Source: Doris montereyensis
Taxonomy: Eukaryota; Mollusca; Gastropoda; Nudibranchia; Dorididae
Reading direction: 5' to 3'
DNA: 64,000 nt
Assembly (NCBI GenBank): GCA_037039925.1
Contig: JAXRKP010000647.1
Location: 1 to 64,000 of the forward strand
Positions 23,143 to 35,927 of the stretch are shown here, piece after piece; position 1 is the stretch's first letter, and every line of letters begins with the position of its first letter. The notes beneath the pieces were generated by a model, which searched no databases, was not told the origin of the DNA, and saw only the letters and a list, made by a program, of their open reading frames with translations. The position numbers were made by a program, and so were the translations under genes.

Positions 23143-23412
23143 TTACAACTATGGTGATCTCGGAGTTTCGATAGGATTTTTAGTTTTGCCCGGACTGCCC
23201 TGTAAACAGCCAAAGGATCTGCACACGGGACCTCCTTTATCGTCCAAGTCCGATGGGACTAAGCGTCGATCCACCTACCTGGACCAGGGAGGGGTAGATT
23301 TTGATAGAAAAAACGTGAGAACATTTTTAAACCGTTAGGGAGGCTCGAATCCACTACCTTTTGGTTGCGAGGCCGACACCTTGCCTCTGGATTACCGAGT
23401 CCCCTTTCCATA
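23143..23412 (-). mobile_element. SINE family 3, reverse copy
   Basis: Starts ACTATGGTGATCTCGGAGTT and ends with a reversed tRNA-like head (GGCTCGAATCCACTACCTTT ... TTGCCTCTGGATTACCGAG). It abuts the family 1 SINE directly and forms an inverted pair with 23525-23835. Confidence 0.8.
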
Positions 23413-23524
23413 AGTTCAACCACAAGATACAATCACACTTGCCCAGAGACAAGATAGTAAATTAGCTCAGAGCCTGCAAACTCCCTTCTGCCTTCACCAT
23501 CAGCTGTTAATGATTGATACCACG

Positions 23525-23835
23525 GATGTTGGGGACACGATGGTCAAGAGGCAAGATGTCGGCCTCTCAACCAGAAAATCAGGAAGTCAGTCTGATTAAA
23601 AAGTTTTCTAAGTTTTTTGGGGTGAACACCCCCCCCCCCCCCCCCATACTTCTTGGTCCAGACCCCATGGTCTCTCATTGAAGGACTACAAAAAGGAGGT
23701 GCCTTTTGCATATTACAACACTCTGTGAAAGTTATAGATTCCTTGACTGTTAGTGTTAACAGGGCAGTCTAAGCAAGTTAAATCCTACCAAAAACCACAA
23801 GATCACCTTAGGGTCCAGACAGAGTAGATCCTCAC
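23525..23835 (+). mobile_element. SINE family 3, forward copy
   Basis: Head GACACGATGGTCAAGAGGCA then AGATGTCGGCCTCTCAACCA. A C17 run lies at 23628-23645, and the body ends AACCACAAGATCACCTTAG, the reverse complement of the start of the previous copy. Confidence 0.75.
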
Positions 23836-23839
23836 TCAC

Positions 23840-25060
23840 ACTTCACACCACTTCCAACTTTATGTGGTTTCTACCGTGACACGGATGTGATGTGAAATTT
23901 CAAGCAGAGTGGGTTCATGAGCCATTCTCATACAGTGTGTACTTCGCATGTACTGATTATCATTGAAATTGTCACGCCATTCCTTGCGAGGTGTGTCCAT
24001 GTCAATGACATTGAATCAGTCGGAAAATAGGTAGAATTTTGTTTTTTATTCCGTTGAATATAGAACAAAAATATTAGTGTTTCATATCATTCTGCGTCTA
24101 TTTTCCCTTAAAATTACAAAAATGATTACAGAATTAATGAATTTGAAAAAAAAAAATACACCTGTGAATAAAAAGCATCGCCCTCCACCCTTGCCTTCAT
24201 CCTGCATGGAATAACCGAGGACGAGATTTTAGTGCAACGGTAAAACCAAATCACATTTCCTTCCGTGTGTGGAAAAGGAGGTTACAACGTGAACCTTCAA
24301 ACTGTTGTTTGTAGGATGCACTCCGCTCTCTTACAATGATTACATAGATTTTTTGTAACATCCTCGAGGAAGTAGTGTAAAGTTGTATCATCCGTGAATG
24401 CACTCTGTCTGGATCCTTAGTTGTGGATGTGTATAAAATCACATCAAATCAACTACTCCAGTGTACAAGGTCAGTACACATTGTCAGTTCTACGGAGCCT
24501 CCTGGATTGACAATGACAGGCATTTGATTCTTCCTTCCTACCATTTGTAGATGTTAACAACAAAAAAACCTATCTGATTTTCAGTGGCTTTGCAGTTGTA
24601 GTTAATGTTGTATCTTCATATTTACCATTTACGTTCCGTTCTAACTGATATAGGTAACAAAAAATAACAAAAACAAACAACAAAACACATACATATATGA
24701 CTAATTTTTTGAATTCACATGAAAGTGAAATTATTTTATTTTTAATCACTGTGTTTGGAAGTCAGGTTCATGGAAGGCAGGGTACAAAAAGTTTTCTCTA
24801 TCAAACAAAATGGTCAACTTGTTCATAAACACAATCAAACGTAATTTATTCAGTTCAAAAAAAAAAAATCAAGACAACTTAAGCTATCACTCACAGTCAC
24901 AGCAACCATGTATATACATAAGAATGGCACAGAAATGAATCAGATGAACTTTTTTGTTAAATGTTATGGTGAGTACATTTGCCAGTAGTAGCTGCTATAT
25001 TTGGGGGCGTTGTGACACCTTTGGTGGTGTGCGAATTTGTTATGATATTGGTTCAAACTG
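23840..25060. other. Intergenic, nothing recognised
   Basis: AT-rich, no coding signal. Confidence 0.5.
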
Positions 25061-25064
25061 TGGC

Positions 25065-25295
25065 TAGCCTAGGTTTGTTTGTTTCTTTGGAATCTATCCT
25101 ACCCTGTCCACCACGAGCGGTGATCTCATGATGAATTAAGAGGAAACAACAAGATGAAAAAAAGACAAGTTGTGAAAGAATGAAAGAAAAGAAGTAGCAC
25201 CTACCAGTCAAACACCATGCATGGCCAGGAATCAAACCCAGCACCTTACAATCCTGACAGTCTAACCGTAAGGCTACCAAGGTAAATATGGCCAA
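25065..25295 (-). mobile_element. SINE family 3 variant (reverse)
   Basis: Body GTGATCTCATGATGAATTAA then GAGGAAACAACAAGATG. The reversed tRNA-like head is TGGCCAGGAATCAAACCCAG ... CTAACCGTAAGGCTACCAAG. Body fragments recur at 40700, 41480 and 52305. Confidence 0.82.
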
Positions 25296-25321
25296 ACTAT
25301 CTGCTAATTAAATGAGACAGA

Positions 25322-25925
25322 CTACCGGTACTATTATTGATGAAGAGAAAGATGGATGTGTTGAAGGCAATGACAACATATAACCACCTAGGAAAGGCAT
25401 TAAGAGGTAAACAAGAATTGGCGACAAAAAACAAAATGGCAATATACAGCACAGTTTATTGTCCTACTTTCCTCTATGGCAGTGAAACCTGGACCTTAGA
25501 CAGTAGAGAATACAGTAGAGTACAGGCAGCTGACATCAAATATCTAATAAGAATAGGAGGGAAAACTTAAAAGAGACAAAATCAGAAACACAACAATAAG
25601 AGATCAAACCAAAGCAAATGGTATAAAAACTCAGATAGAAATAAATCAACTCAGATGGTTTGGGCATGTAAACAGAATGAATGACAGCAGAATACCTAAT
25701 CAGTATACAATACTAAAACCCAAGGTAAAAGACCAAAAGCCAGACCTCGGAGAAAGTGGGAAGAAGATATAAAAGAAGCATTAAAGTAAAGAAATTTAAC
25801 TTTCATGGAAGGAAACAGAAAATGTCAGGAAAGGGCAGTCTGGATAAAGATCACTTCAGGCATCTTAACCCATACACCGGAAGGTAGAGGGAACTGATAA
25901 AGAAAGAAAGAAAAGAAAGATGGAA
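25322..25925 (+). mobile_element. LINE copy E, 5'-truncated 3' end
   Basis: Encodes the C-terminal part of the LINE protein (YNHLGKALRGKQELATKNKM, LYGSETWTLDSREYSRVQAA, LRWFGHVNRMNDS, RPRRKWEEDIKEAL). The 3' end GAACTGATAAAGAAAGAAAG has an AAAG-type tail. The frame is broken at 25568 and later. Confidence 0.9.
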
Positions 25926-25979
25926 TAGAACCAAAGGCTTAAAAGGAAAACGGACATGATAGAGAAATTGGGCGTCCTT

Positions 25980-26275
25980 CTTCAGTGACAAGAGCGGTTA
26001 GGCTGCCAGATTGGAGATCATGGTGTCCCGATTTTGAATCCTAGCAAAGCTAGGACCGATGTTGTGTTCTTTGGGGAAAACATATCACATGCATTTACCC
26101 CACTCTACCCAGGTGCAAATGGGTAAAAGCACTAGCTGGGGAGCAAAAACCTGCGTTAGACTAGTGTCTTGGCCAGGAGATGATTATTGTCTCTTGTTCT
26201 GCCTCACGCTATTGAAAGCTGGATAAGCTCCAGCTCTATGGACCGTAACGCCCTTCGAGATCTTTACTTTACTTC
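25980..26275 (+). mobile_element. SINE family 1 copy
   Basis: GAGCGGTTAGGCTGCCAGAT, GATTTTGAATCCTAGCAAAG, CTACCCAGGTGCAAATGGGT, GGATAAGCTCCAGCTCTATG. Same structure as 22848-23142. Confidence 0.9.
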
Positions 26276-26279
26276 CACA

Positions 26280-27245
26280 CTCGTAGTGAAACCGGTTGTA
26301 ATGATCTTCGGATGTATTTATCTTTTCCCTAGAACCAGCACTGATGTCATTAAACCTCTATGAAAATTTGACGATCGTAATGACTTCAATACATCCGTCG
26401 TGATGATTGTAAGTGAAGTGAATTTTTCTCCCCCCCCGTCCTCTAGCCTGTAATGAAAAGTCAACGGATGTATAGATTTTTTCCACGATATAAAGTTCGA
26501 CCTGACGATTGGTTCAAGAGAATGTGCCAAATAAAACTAACGATCTATCTAAATAATGTACAAGTACAGAATGCCTCCTTTACTAGGCCTAGATTTGTGC
26601 TTGCTTGCTTATCATTTACCTTCTACACCACACAAGCGTCTATTACCTAAGGGACATAGTTATTTGACATTATAGCTACTGTACATAGCCCTTACATCAC
26701 CTGAATCTGTAGTCAAACGATTGAAATGAACTAAGGATGTAGTGATATTTTATTTGCTCCCCCTAGGACGTCAATACGAGCGTAGTCGACTGTATAAGTT
26801 ATGTCGTTGTGCTATTGTCCCTGATGAAGTGTTTGTAACCCAAAGCTTTCTGTGTTTTGCCTAGTCTTCTTCCTCTCAGTTTAGGCTTTTGGTAAATAAA
26901 AAAATGAAGTTAATGTTCATTTTCATTAACTGTCTGCCAACTGCAGTACAATTCCGTTTTATCTATTGAGACCACTATTGACTATGACTATCATTGAAAA
27001 TTTTTAAGTTGCATACAAGCAAAGAAATGAATTTAAAAAGTAATTTCACTCTAGATGATGGGATATTTTTTATGCAATTTATATAGATCTTTGATATCAT
27101 ATGCTTCCAATCTTTAAAGCTCAGAGAATAGAAAATGTTTATTTGTTGTATTTACATGTAAAAGCAATTTGAATATGAAACATATTGAAAAACATATGGA
27201 ATGTAAAGAAATTCAGCTAGTCTTGTGTCAAACTACAATTGCTTT
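26280..27245. other. Intergenic, nothing recognised
   Basis: No exon or well-defined repeat. ACATCCGT-containing stretches at 26310-26480 form loose inverted repeats. Confidence 0.45.
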
Positions 27246-27249
27246 ACTG

Positions 27250-27520
27250 AGTAAGCAAAGTTCCTTCAAGGCATTACAGCCCATAGAGCCGGAGATTATC
27301 CCAGTTTTTGTAGCACGAAGAAAAGGACGCTAGACTGACACAGATTTTTACTCCAAACAAACTACTGAATGTATGCACTTGCACCTGGGTAGAGCGGGAA
27401 AATGCATGTAAAGTGTCTTACTATAGGAACACAATGTCGGGCCTAGCTTTGCCCTGATTCAAATCCTGGACCTCATAATCCCCAAATCTGGCAGTCAAAC
27501 CACTAGGCAAACAAAGCCAC
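27250..27520 (-). mobile_element. SINE family 1 copy (reverse)
   Basis: Reverse complement of the consensus: CCATAGAGCCGGAGATTATC at the 3' side, then GCACCTGGGTAGAGCGGGAA and the head TCAAATCCTGGACCTCATAA ... CTAGGCAAACAAAGCCACC. Confidence 0.88.
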
Positions 27521-27529
27521 CTTTACTGA

Positions 27530-30500
27530 GTAAGGAGAAGAAAGTATAATCCTACTATAGAAGCAAATTATCAGGTCACATAATATTAAAATTCATCAAT
27601 TGTTAAAGACTTATCATTAACAACCCCTTGCTCCATCCCTGCCCCATCCTAAGAAATTAAAAAATGGAAAAAAATACACTAAAAATAAGGACAGGAAAAA
27701 CCATTGCACCCATACAGAAAACTTAAACTTATAAAAAGACAGTCTTTCATACAGTTTCCCGTCGTTTGAACGTTTAAAAATGCATGACACACAAAGACCA
27801 CAACATATATTAAATATTATATCATAAAATACATGTATTCATACACACACACAAAGAAGCATGCCTTAATTACTTCTCAGTTACTTCCACATACAGCAAA
27901 ATAAGTTCATCCACAAAATGCAATCCAGCTGAATACTCCACATACTGATTAGGTTCTATGAATGAAGCATTGATAAATAAAAATATGAAAGAATATGAAG
28001 AAATTATAATGACTAGACCTATGAAAGATACACACATCCGATGGGCATGATATAATCTCTTCCAATGAAAGTTTTTGTTTCTAATTCTATACTAGAAAAC
28101 ACCAAACTCAGTGAAGTACAAATTTACATGGTAAAATACCTAACAAGAGAAAGAAAAAACTTCTTTTTTAAAAAAAAAAGATATACTGTACACCTTAAAC
28201 AGATTCTAAAAATAAAATGTGTTCCCCTTTCATAGAAAAGTGAGAGGATTATTCTAGACTTTAATCCAAAATCAGACTTCAATCAGGCTTTTGATTCACA
28301 TGACTTTAAATGACAATGCCCTCAAATGACCTGAAAAGGATTCAGAAGGCCAATCCTTTCAAGCAAAGAAAAGCCACATGGCCATGATTTTATAATTTTT
28401 TGTCCGTTTGCAGACTACCGCTCTTAAGCTTACAAGACAATTTGCCTCTTTTGACATTTCTGTTGATTACTGATATATTCATCTAGTGTTTTGTTTATCC
28501 TTGGTTTAAATCTCTTCATAGAGCTTTCAGTTACAAATCTGCAAAACATTGTTTTACAAAAGCCTGAAAGAAAACCCCTCCAAAACACTGCATTTGTTCC
28601 TAGAAAAATATAAAGGGAAGATGTCAAAAAAAAAGAAAGTAGATATGAGAAAAAGAAATAAGAAAAGAATACAGCATCAAGTTGATTGATGTTTCAGGGA
28701 CTTGAATGAAAACAAACGTCCCTGAGCAGACAAAAAGACATAAATAAGTAAAATCACATCTCATGTTTTGAGCACTTAAATTAAGAATAGATATATATAC
28801 ATTATTCATTACCTTTTCATGCCTATATAATATGCTGAGAATGAGACTCGTTTGAGACAATCATTATTCGAAAATCAAACATCATTCCAGTTTTGAAAAT
28901 GTTGATGACACTGAAGATAATGTCCGATATATAATTGAAAAGAAATAGACTTTGTATATGTATCGTTTTCTGGCAATCAAGGGCATCTACGTCGAGAAAA
29001 GTAAGTTGCCGTAAAATAGCATTGACACTTCAAAGGATTTTATCCTTTAAAAAAAAAAGGGTCCTTAAAGAGTGAAAGCATCTACACAGAGTAAAAATTA
29101 GAAAGGTAGATTCCAGGATAATTTCATTCTTCAAGAAGAATAAAAATGTAAGTAAAAAAGTTTGGAAAGTTTGGACTCTACTGCTCCTGGTTGTTAATGA
29201 ACAATGTGTTAATGTTACACATCTTGACTCACTCAACCCTGACATTGATTATGTTATTGGTATGAGTATGACTTCCGCTATGCTTCAGGCCTAATGCCGA
29301 TAACATGTGAATGAAATTTCTCTTCGCTCAGGAAAAATCAAAACATAACAATACACAGAATGAAAGAAGAGCTCTCCTTGATAGAAATTCATTAACATTA
29401 GTCTTTTCACTTCCTGATCAGTGAATCTTAAAAAAGAAAAAAAGGTAAAAATACCTCCGAAGAGTCAACAAGGTGGAATCTTATCTCTAGGATTGAGTGA
29501 GATAAAGAGTGTGCTTGTTAATGGTCTATTCAACACAACATTTTTGTTGTTGTTATTATTCTCTTATAGTAAATTTAAATAACTATTCTACATCTTCAAC
29601 AGGAAACCAATGTATTGAAATGATGTATGTTGTTCTTTTTACAATGAATGGCTTTGAAAGAACTTTAAACATCATTTTCTTTTATTAGATTCCTCACAAC
29701 AATTCACATGTACGGTCCAAAAACAAGTCCTGGATAGACTTCCTTTTATTTCTTCTTTTCCTTGTTCTACATTGTGACTTTAATTCAGCATTATACATTG
29801 TAGAGGCTGGCTATTGCTTTACCTGGCTCAAAAACTATGTTTAGTCTTTAAATAGTGTGTTTCCAATGAATAAGAAAATACATGTACATTATATACTATA
29901 AACATAGAGGATTTCATCTTCCTTTATCTCCAGACAAGGCCCTCCTCAGGATGCAGTTTACTCACCCATTCATTTGAAATGAAATGTAATGAACGTCAAG
30001 CATTATCAAACACACATGGATGGTACAAATACTTTTGATTCAAACAAATGTAAAAAAAACAACAACACAGCTAGTGCTGCCTTATCTGCTAGTGATGATT
30101 GATGAACATTATAATGCATGAGCCACTTTCTAACATTGGAAACAAAACATGAAAGACATTTACTTGATTTCAGGACTTAAAACCTCCAGTAGTTTCTAAT
30201 TTATTCACAATGGAATGAATGACCAAATTTGCAGCTGATTAGACGCAATGAATAGTATCATCAATCAGTTGTACAACAAATCATAATTCAATGTTTATTA
30301 TATCCTCACTTATATAAAATATTCAGCCTCAGAAAATACCTTAACAGGTATGGTGAAATGAATGGCAGGTGAATAGAGGCGCTTTCATAACCTCATCCCC
30401 GGCAGGTAAAGCCAGTCACCTCATTTACTGATTGTGGACACACTGGACGTTTACGTCGTTTAGATTGCTGCATGATTGTGGACCTACCAGATGTGGGCGG

Positions 30501-30950
30501 TCAAACAGGCTAATTATTTGATTTCATTGGTAAAAACTGTAAGCGGCGATGAGAAACTACCGTATAGTGAAATTTGTATTCTTTATTTGCATTATGTTAC
30601 ATGCCTTTGTCCCCAAAGTTGAATTTCAATACATAATTCATTTACTTTGATGCAAGACCTAAGGGATTGACCTTTTCATTCAAATAAGAATATAAAGGAC
30701 ATCACGCATTCTAATTCCCCAGCGAAAAAAATAACTGTTTTTTCAATCAATATAATAAAAAAAACTGTTTTCAGTTCGTATGGCTAGTGTCATTTAATTT
30801 ATAAGTCAAAATTGAAAAATAAATAATTATAGTTAATACACTCATACACAAGGCCAAATTTCACAATGTTATCCATAAACTACTGAATATTTGGAAGGAA
30901 AAATATCTTTACATACAAAGAGACAGTGATCTTTTAATATGTGTATAAAA
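27530..30950. other. 3.4 kb with no gene or repeat recognised
   Basis: AT-rich, stop codons dense in all frames. A short CACACA run lies at 27843. I see nothing that I can support. Confidence 0.5.
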
Positions 30951-30954
30951 GTAA

Positions 30955-31960
30955 GCGTCTCCTAGGGTTAAACGCCTTTCAAATATCCCGTCCTCATTGA
31001 GTTAAAGCATTTCAACTTGGAGTAGGAAACTCAAATCTCAAACCAAGGGTAGGCAGGACTCTATAGCTCGGGAGAGCAGCGAGCCTAGGAATAAACCTCC
31101 AAAAATAAATCCTGGCCCTCCAAATCTTGGTGTTAGGCGTAGGGCTAACAACACAACCCTAGAAAAACATCAATGTTACAGAAACAGCAGTGAAGAAAAT
31201 GAATAGCACAAGGGCGAGCAATAGACTTTCAGTCATCGAAAGATACTTGTATTAACGGCAGTAGTAAAAGCCGTCTGAAAGCTACCAGTAACAAGGAAGT
31301 TCTGTTCGCAACCAAAACCAAGACCAAATTAGGATTCTGGAATGTTAGAATCATGAACAGCATCGGTAAATTAGCACAAATAACATCGGAAATTTAGAAA
31401 TCCTAAGCATCAGTCAAAGTAGGTAGGCAAGAGTTGGAAATAAACCAAACAAACTCAGGCGAAATTGTTCTTTACTTACTCAGAGGATGTAGCGATTATA
31501 CTGAAAAAAGGGGAAGAATAAAATTTGATGGAATGGAAACCCATTAACAACAGAATGATGAAGATTACAATGAAAGGAACAGCATGTCAACATTAATATT
31601 ATCCAATGTTACAGCCCCAAAAACGATAGTAGAAGTGAAGACTAAGATGATTGATATGACCAATTAACGGCTGAATTGGTAAAAATACCAAAGCATGACA
31701 CACACGTTTTTATGGGCGACATAAAGCAAAGGTTGGTTGCAACAATAGTGCAAATGAAAGGGCCATGGTAAGAGAAGGATGTGGTGTAAAAAATGACAAT
31801 GGAAAAAGAGTATTAGACTTTTGTAACACCAACGATTTTGTCATTGATTAAACTCTGTTCCCTTATAAAGAGATACACCAAATTACATGGTATTCACCAA
31901 ATAGAAAAGATAAAAACCAATTGATTATCTACTCATAAATGGAATATGGAGAATATCCCT
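30955..31960 (+). pseudogene. RTE/CFDP2-like LINE, degraded 5' part (endonuclease)
   Basis: The leader is followed by an apurinic-endonuclease-like domain in several frames: KLGFWNVRIMNSIGKLAQIT at 31324, 'QCYSPKNDS'-like sequence near 31600, EGCGVKNDNGKRVLDFCNTN near 31770, and IHQITWYSPNRKDKNQLI at 31870. This is the WNVRTL...GKRLxxFC...TW.SPD pattern of RTE-type LINE proteins often annotated as craniofacial development protein 2-like. Frameshifts and stops are frequent. Confidence 0.75.
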
Positions 31961-32750
31961 CCTTGGTGTGAAAAGTCAAAATGATAATATAATAACATGA
32001 TACTCATTTAAACTGTATTGTTGTCGCTCTGGGAAGAGATTGTGAAAAATCAAGTCCATCTATTTGAGGGTTCAATAAGCCAATTGTTGAAGTTGATTCT
32101 GTGAGAGGTAATTGTTGAAGTTGATTCTTAAGCAAAGAAGCAGTCATTCATCAAGTCATAGTCAGTGAATGTGTCACATGTATGCAATTACTACTGTGTT
32201 TCAATTGCTTTTTGCAAATTATTTGTAAAATCAATAAGAATTAGAAATCTAGATTATATCAGCAGCTTGGATCTAGCCTTCTGCACCTCGAGGGACAGGC
32301 CTTATCACCAGCCATTCTTTTCCTTAGTAAACTGTAACTTGAGACAAACCCATGCATGGTAAATACATCTAGATCTCATTGGTAAATATATCTAAAAATC
32401 TCTAAAACAGATTCTAAATATATTCCTAAAAATAAGAGTGTAAATCTACAGATTCTGATGGGGGTTTCATTCTCCTTCCTTTAGTGTAAATATGAGGTGT
32501 GTGTGTAGGGAGGGGAGGGGGGGGGAGTTGATGAGGTCTTGTTATCGTAGCATAAATGTGCAAATGCGTTCAAATCTAGATTCTAGGTCTATAATATTAA
32601 AATCTAGATCCTTACTGCCAGAAACAAAACTCAAAGACTCATGCCTCATGCGCCAGAGCCCCTTTTAGGCTTCTACCAGAGACTTCAAAATAGTGATCAT
32701 CAGGGATGACGGACAACCAGCAATGGAGCATGAACGGAGATATAATTCTT

Positions 32751-33410
32751 AACCCTTTGAGCCCGTAACACCGCTTTTTTTAAAAGCCTATTTCCGGTAG
32801 CACCACTTCAGCGGGTGAAGGACACGCAGTGAATCATGGGCATCAGCGTTTGGGCAAAGGCAGTAGATTTCAACCAATCAGAATGAACTCTGGTAGTTAA
32901 CTCCCTACCATGTAAACAAAGATGTCTGCGTCCATGTCAACGTGTTTTGAGTATTGTTATTTTGACTAGTTATCAAGATTTATCAAGATGAAAACGCTCT
33001 CAACCAGAACCCGGAAGCTCTAGATTTAAAAGTAGTAAATGATTGTTTACAAGAGCTGAGGTTCTTAACACCTTTGATGAATTTTCTGAATTAGACGTCG
33101 ACAATGATGCTGATTATGCTGATAGTGATTTAGAATCAGTAAGTGATGAGGAATTGATGGTGACAATCTAGGTGTATAGAATCTAGTGATGAAGAGGAAA
33201 ACAACAGTAGTAGATCTACAGCCACAGCTGATCAAACAAGGGGGCGTGTCATCCTTCAGATTCAGGTGATGAAAATATTGATCTAAATCTAACAAATGGC
33301 TGGGATAAAACTTATAGACCTGTAGACACCTCCGTTGATGATTCTGATTGTGGTCCTATAAATTTACCACCCAACATAAATGCTGACTCTAGGCCTATAG
33401 AGTTTGTTAG
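32751..33410 (+). pseudogene. piggyBac-like transposon, 5' end relic
   Basis: Begins TTAACCCTTTGAGCCCGTAA, a TTAA target followed by a CCCTTTG terminal sequence as in piggyBac elements. It then encodes an acidic N-terminus in broken frames (FDEFSELDVDNDADYADSDL, ESVSDEE, GWDKTYRPVDTSVDDSD). The DDD catalytic domain and the matching right end are missing. The family call is tentative. Confidence 0.5.
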
Positions 33411-33829
33411 TTGCTACTCGATGGGAAGCAATGGAGCGTGACATTACTGCTCGTCTTCAAAATGTAGGGCTCCGTCACCATGAAATTCCTGATACATGTT
33501 AGAGCGTCAGCAAGATGACAGGACCTATGTGCATTCCATCCCTGAGACTTGCACTCATAATGACCTTGCTCCAAGTGCCCTTCCCGCCTCTACATCTTCC
33601 CCTTTTGCAGGATCAGTCTTTCCCTGATGTAATACTCGCCGCTGGACCGTCCACCGTGGATCCCTCAACCACAAAAGTACGCGATCAAAGAAAGAAGTCT
33701 GTTACTTTGAACACGAGGAAGCAGTCGGCAGTGTCGATTGAACAATCATTTCTCAAATTGACAATATAGTTTCACAGCTCCCTCGTAATGTATGTTGGCA
33801 GGAAAAAATTTAACGTGAGAGTTAGCAGG

Positions 33830-34900
33830 ATGAAAAGTAAGGGGATGAGTCTATTTTGGAGGTGTTCTGTAATGTGTGTAAGAAAATTATTGTGACAGCG
33901 TTCATGTCCGCACAAGAAGAGACAAGTGGGAAGAGGGGAATGAAGGCCTTCACAGTAAATAAAGCTGTTGTGCTGGCCTCTAATTTGTATGGTATAGGTC
34001 CATATACATTTAGAAATTTCTGTGAACATCTGGAGATGCCAGCATCACATCAATAAACCTTTGAAATAAAATCTCAGAAGATGTACAAAGAACAGGAAAA
34101 TTTTGGGGATAGATGTTTTAGTGAAGCCGTTGAAAGCAAGTAGAGAATACTCGAGCCGCAATCATTTGCCAATTGACAGTGACAGTCTTTAAGACAATAG
34201 TGCTAGCTATCATGGCTCACACGAGGTCATAAATTTCACATAGGGGTAGGGTGTGTAAGTGACACTTTGACAGGGCTAGTACTTGATTGCCACGCTATGA
34301 GTGATTTTTGTCAAACCTGCGCTTCTACATGAGACTGGATAAAATAAAATAATGCTCATCGAAGAGAATTTTGCAATGAATTTAACTCATTGTTATTCTA
34401 TAGATGATGACCCACAACACCATCATTGTCCACTTGGTCAAGACTCTTGATGTTTCTTTCAAGCGGCTATAGCTAAAGAACAAGACACTGGTTCTCATAA
34501 AGACCTCGTCCACACCCCTCTGGATTACAATTTATTACATCCAGTTTATACTCCACTCTCAGACATGAACCTCCTCAAAAGATGAGAAGTTGGCGGTACA
34601 CAAAACGCAAATAAAAGTGTGCACAATTCTATTTGGAACAAGTGTAGTAAAACAAAATTTGCTCCCAAGAGGAGAGTACAGTTTAGTATCAAGGCTGCCA
34701 TCGCAAGATTCAATGCTGGACCAGTATTTGCTGCCACAACGAGAAAAAATGTTTGGAGTAAAGAGTGGACAGACATCCTCTTGTGTAGTACGTCAGCGGG
34801 GAGATAAGTGGATTTAACAAAGTGACTATGTCAAGTCAAAAAACATTTCTGAAAAGGCGCAGAAAAAGAGAGAACCTGCCCTTACACTTTGCTCTGCATA
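33830..34900 (+). pseudogene. Mutator-like transposase relic
   Basis: Segments in order: MKAFTVNKAVVLASNLYGIG then FRNFCEHLEMPASHQ (33935-34055), LDCHAMSDFCQTC (about 34290-34325), GGTQNANKSVHNSIWNKCSK (34590-34650), TKFAPKRRVQFSIKAAIARF then NAG (34650-34715), SEKAQKKRE (about 34848-34875). This is the order and wording of the Mutator-like transposase domain common in mollusc and cnidarian genomes (xVNxxxVxAxxxxGxGxxxxxxFCxxLxMP; DVxVLSxFCxxC; GGxTQNANESxNxxIWxxCPKT). Several frameshifts and stops are present. Confidence 0.78.
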
Positions 34901-35812
34901 CACAAGAGAAATCTCATATGATATCAATAAACAATGTGCCTTTGCTATAAACCACCACATTGCCAAATTTACAAAAGATCGATTGCATGCATTCCATGCC
35001 ATATCAACTGCCATGGACACCCAGTAAGGCGGCCTGTTTTTCCTGGATACTCTATGTGGATGTGGTAAGACGATCGTTTTGAAAACTCTAAAGGACAAAT
35101 TGTTATAGCTACCGGTAGTGGACTCGCCAAATCTCTTCTTCCTGGAGATAGGACTGTGCACTGCATATTCATAGTCCCATTAAATGTCACCCATCACGAC
35201 AGACCAATTTGTTCAATCAAAAAGAGAACCTCATTGAGCAAGCTTATCTCTGATGCATCAACCTGGTTGTAGGTGAAGCACCTATGCTTCACAGAAAAGT
35301 GATCAAAGACCTTGATGCAGCTCTATGTGACATCAGAGCAAATATTGTGAACGTAATTATCAAGAAATCTGCATTATGGTCTGCAACAAGGGTGCTCCAC
35401 CTTACGACAAATATGCACGTCAGAACATGCAGCGGCCCGTATGTAGAGGTATTCAAGAAAAACTCTTAGAGGTTGGCCATGGCACATTTCTACTGACAAA
35501 AGAACCAAATGTTATTCAGCTTAACAGCCTTGGCCCAATTGTGGAGTCTGATGGTCAGCTTATGGAAGATGTATTTCCTATCTCTTATGTCGACATACCT
35601 AATTACAACTGGCTCTCAGAGTGTGTCAAACTTTCACCCCTGGATGAGACAACAGATCAAATTAACAGAATTATGTCACAACATATTCTCAAGCCTGATA
35701 CTGCCTGTGTATCTATGGATATCACTGTTTCTGGTGAGGTGTGCTTTGCATTACTCAACAACCTACCGTCTCCTCTCTGCACGAATTTACATAATATTTC
35801 CTTGCATGAATA
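34870..35812 (+). pseudogene. Helitron-type PIF1-like helicase relic
   Basis: YTREISYDINKQCAF, then HHIAKFTKDRLHAFHAI, GGLFFLDTLCGCGKTIVLKT (Walker A region, normally GGTGKT), GSGLAKSLLPGDRTVHCIF, APMLHRKVIKDLDAALCDIR (Walker B neighbourhood), NMxR-like remnant and LLEVGHGTFLLTKEPNVIQL, VFPISYVDIPNYNWLSECVK, LSPLDETTDQINRIMSQHIL. The order matches Helitron RepHel helicases (GGLFFVDGPGGTGKTFLY ... LATATSGIAATLLPGGRTAHS ... DEAPMxHR ... LLDIGNGKVP ... VFPN...WLSERAIL). No Rep nuclease is present. The last stretch, 35376-35812, is open for 145 codons and ends at the TTA microsatellite. Confidence 0.82.
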
Positions 35813-35823
35813 AAGTATTGTCA

Positions 35824-35862
35824 TTATCATTATTATTATTATTGTTATTATTATCATTATTA

Positions 35863-35926
<64 letters not shown>
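35824..35926. repeat. (TTA)n microsatellite
   Basis: Imperfect then perfect ATT/TTA repeats. The reverse strand reads as poly-asparagine, which is an artefact. Confidence 0.95.
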
Positions 35927-35927
<1 letters not shown>

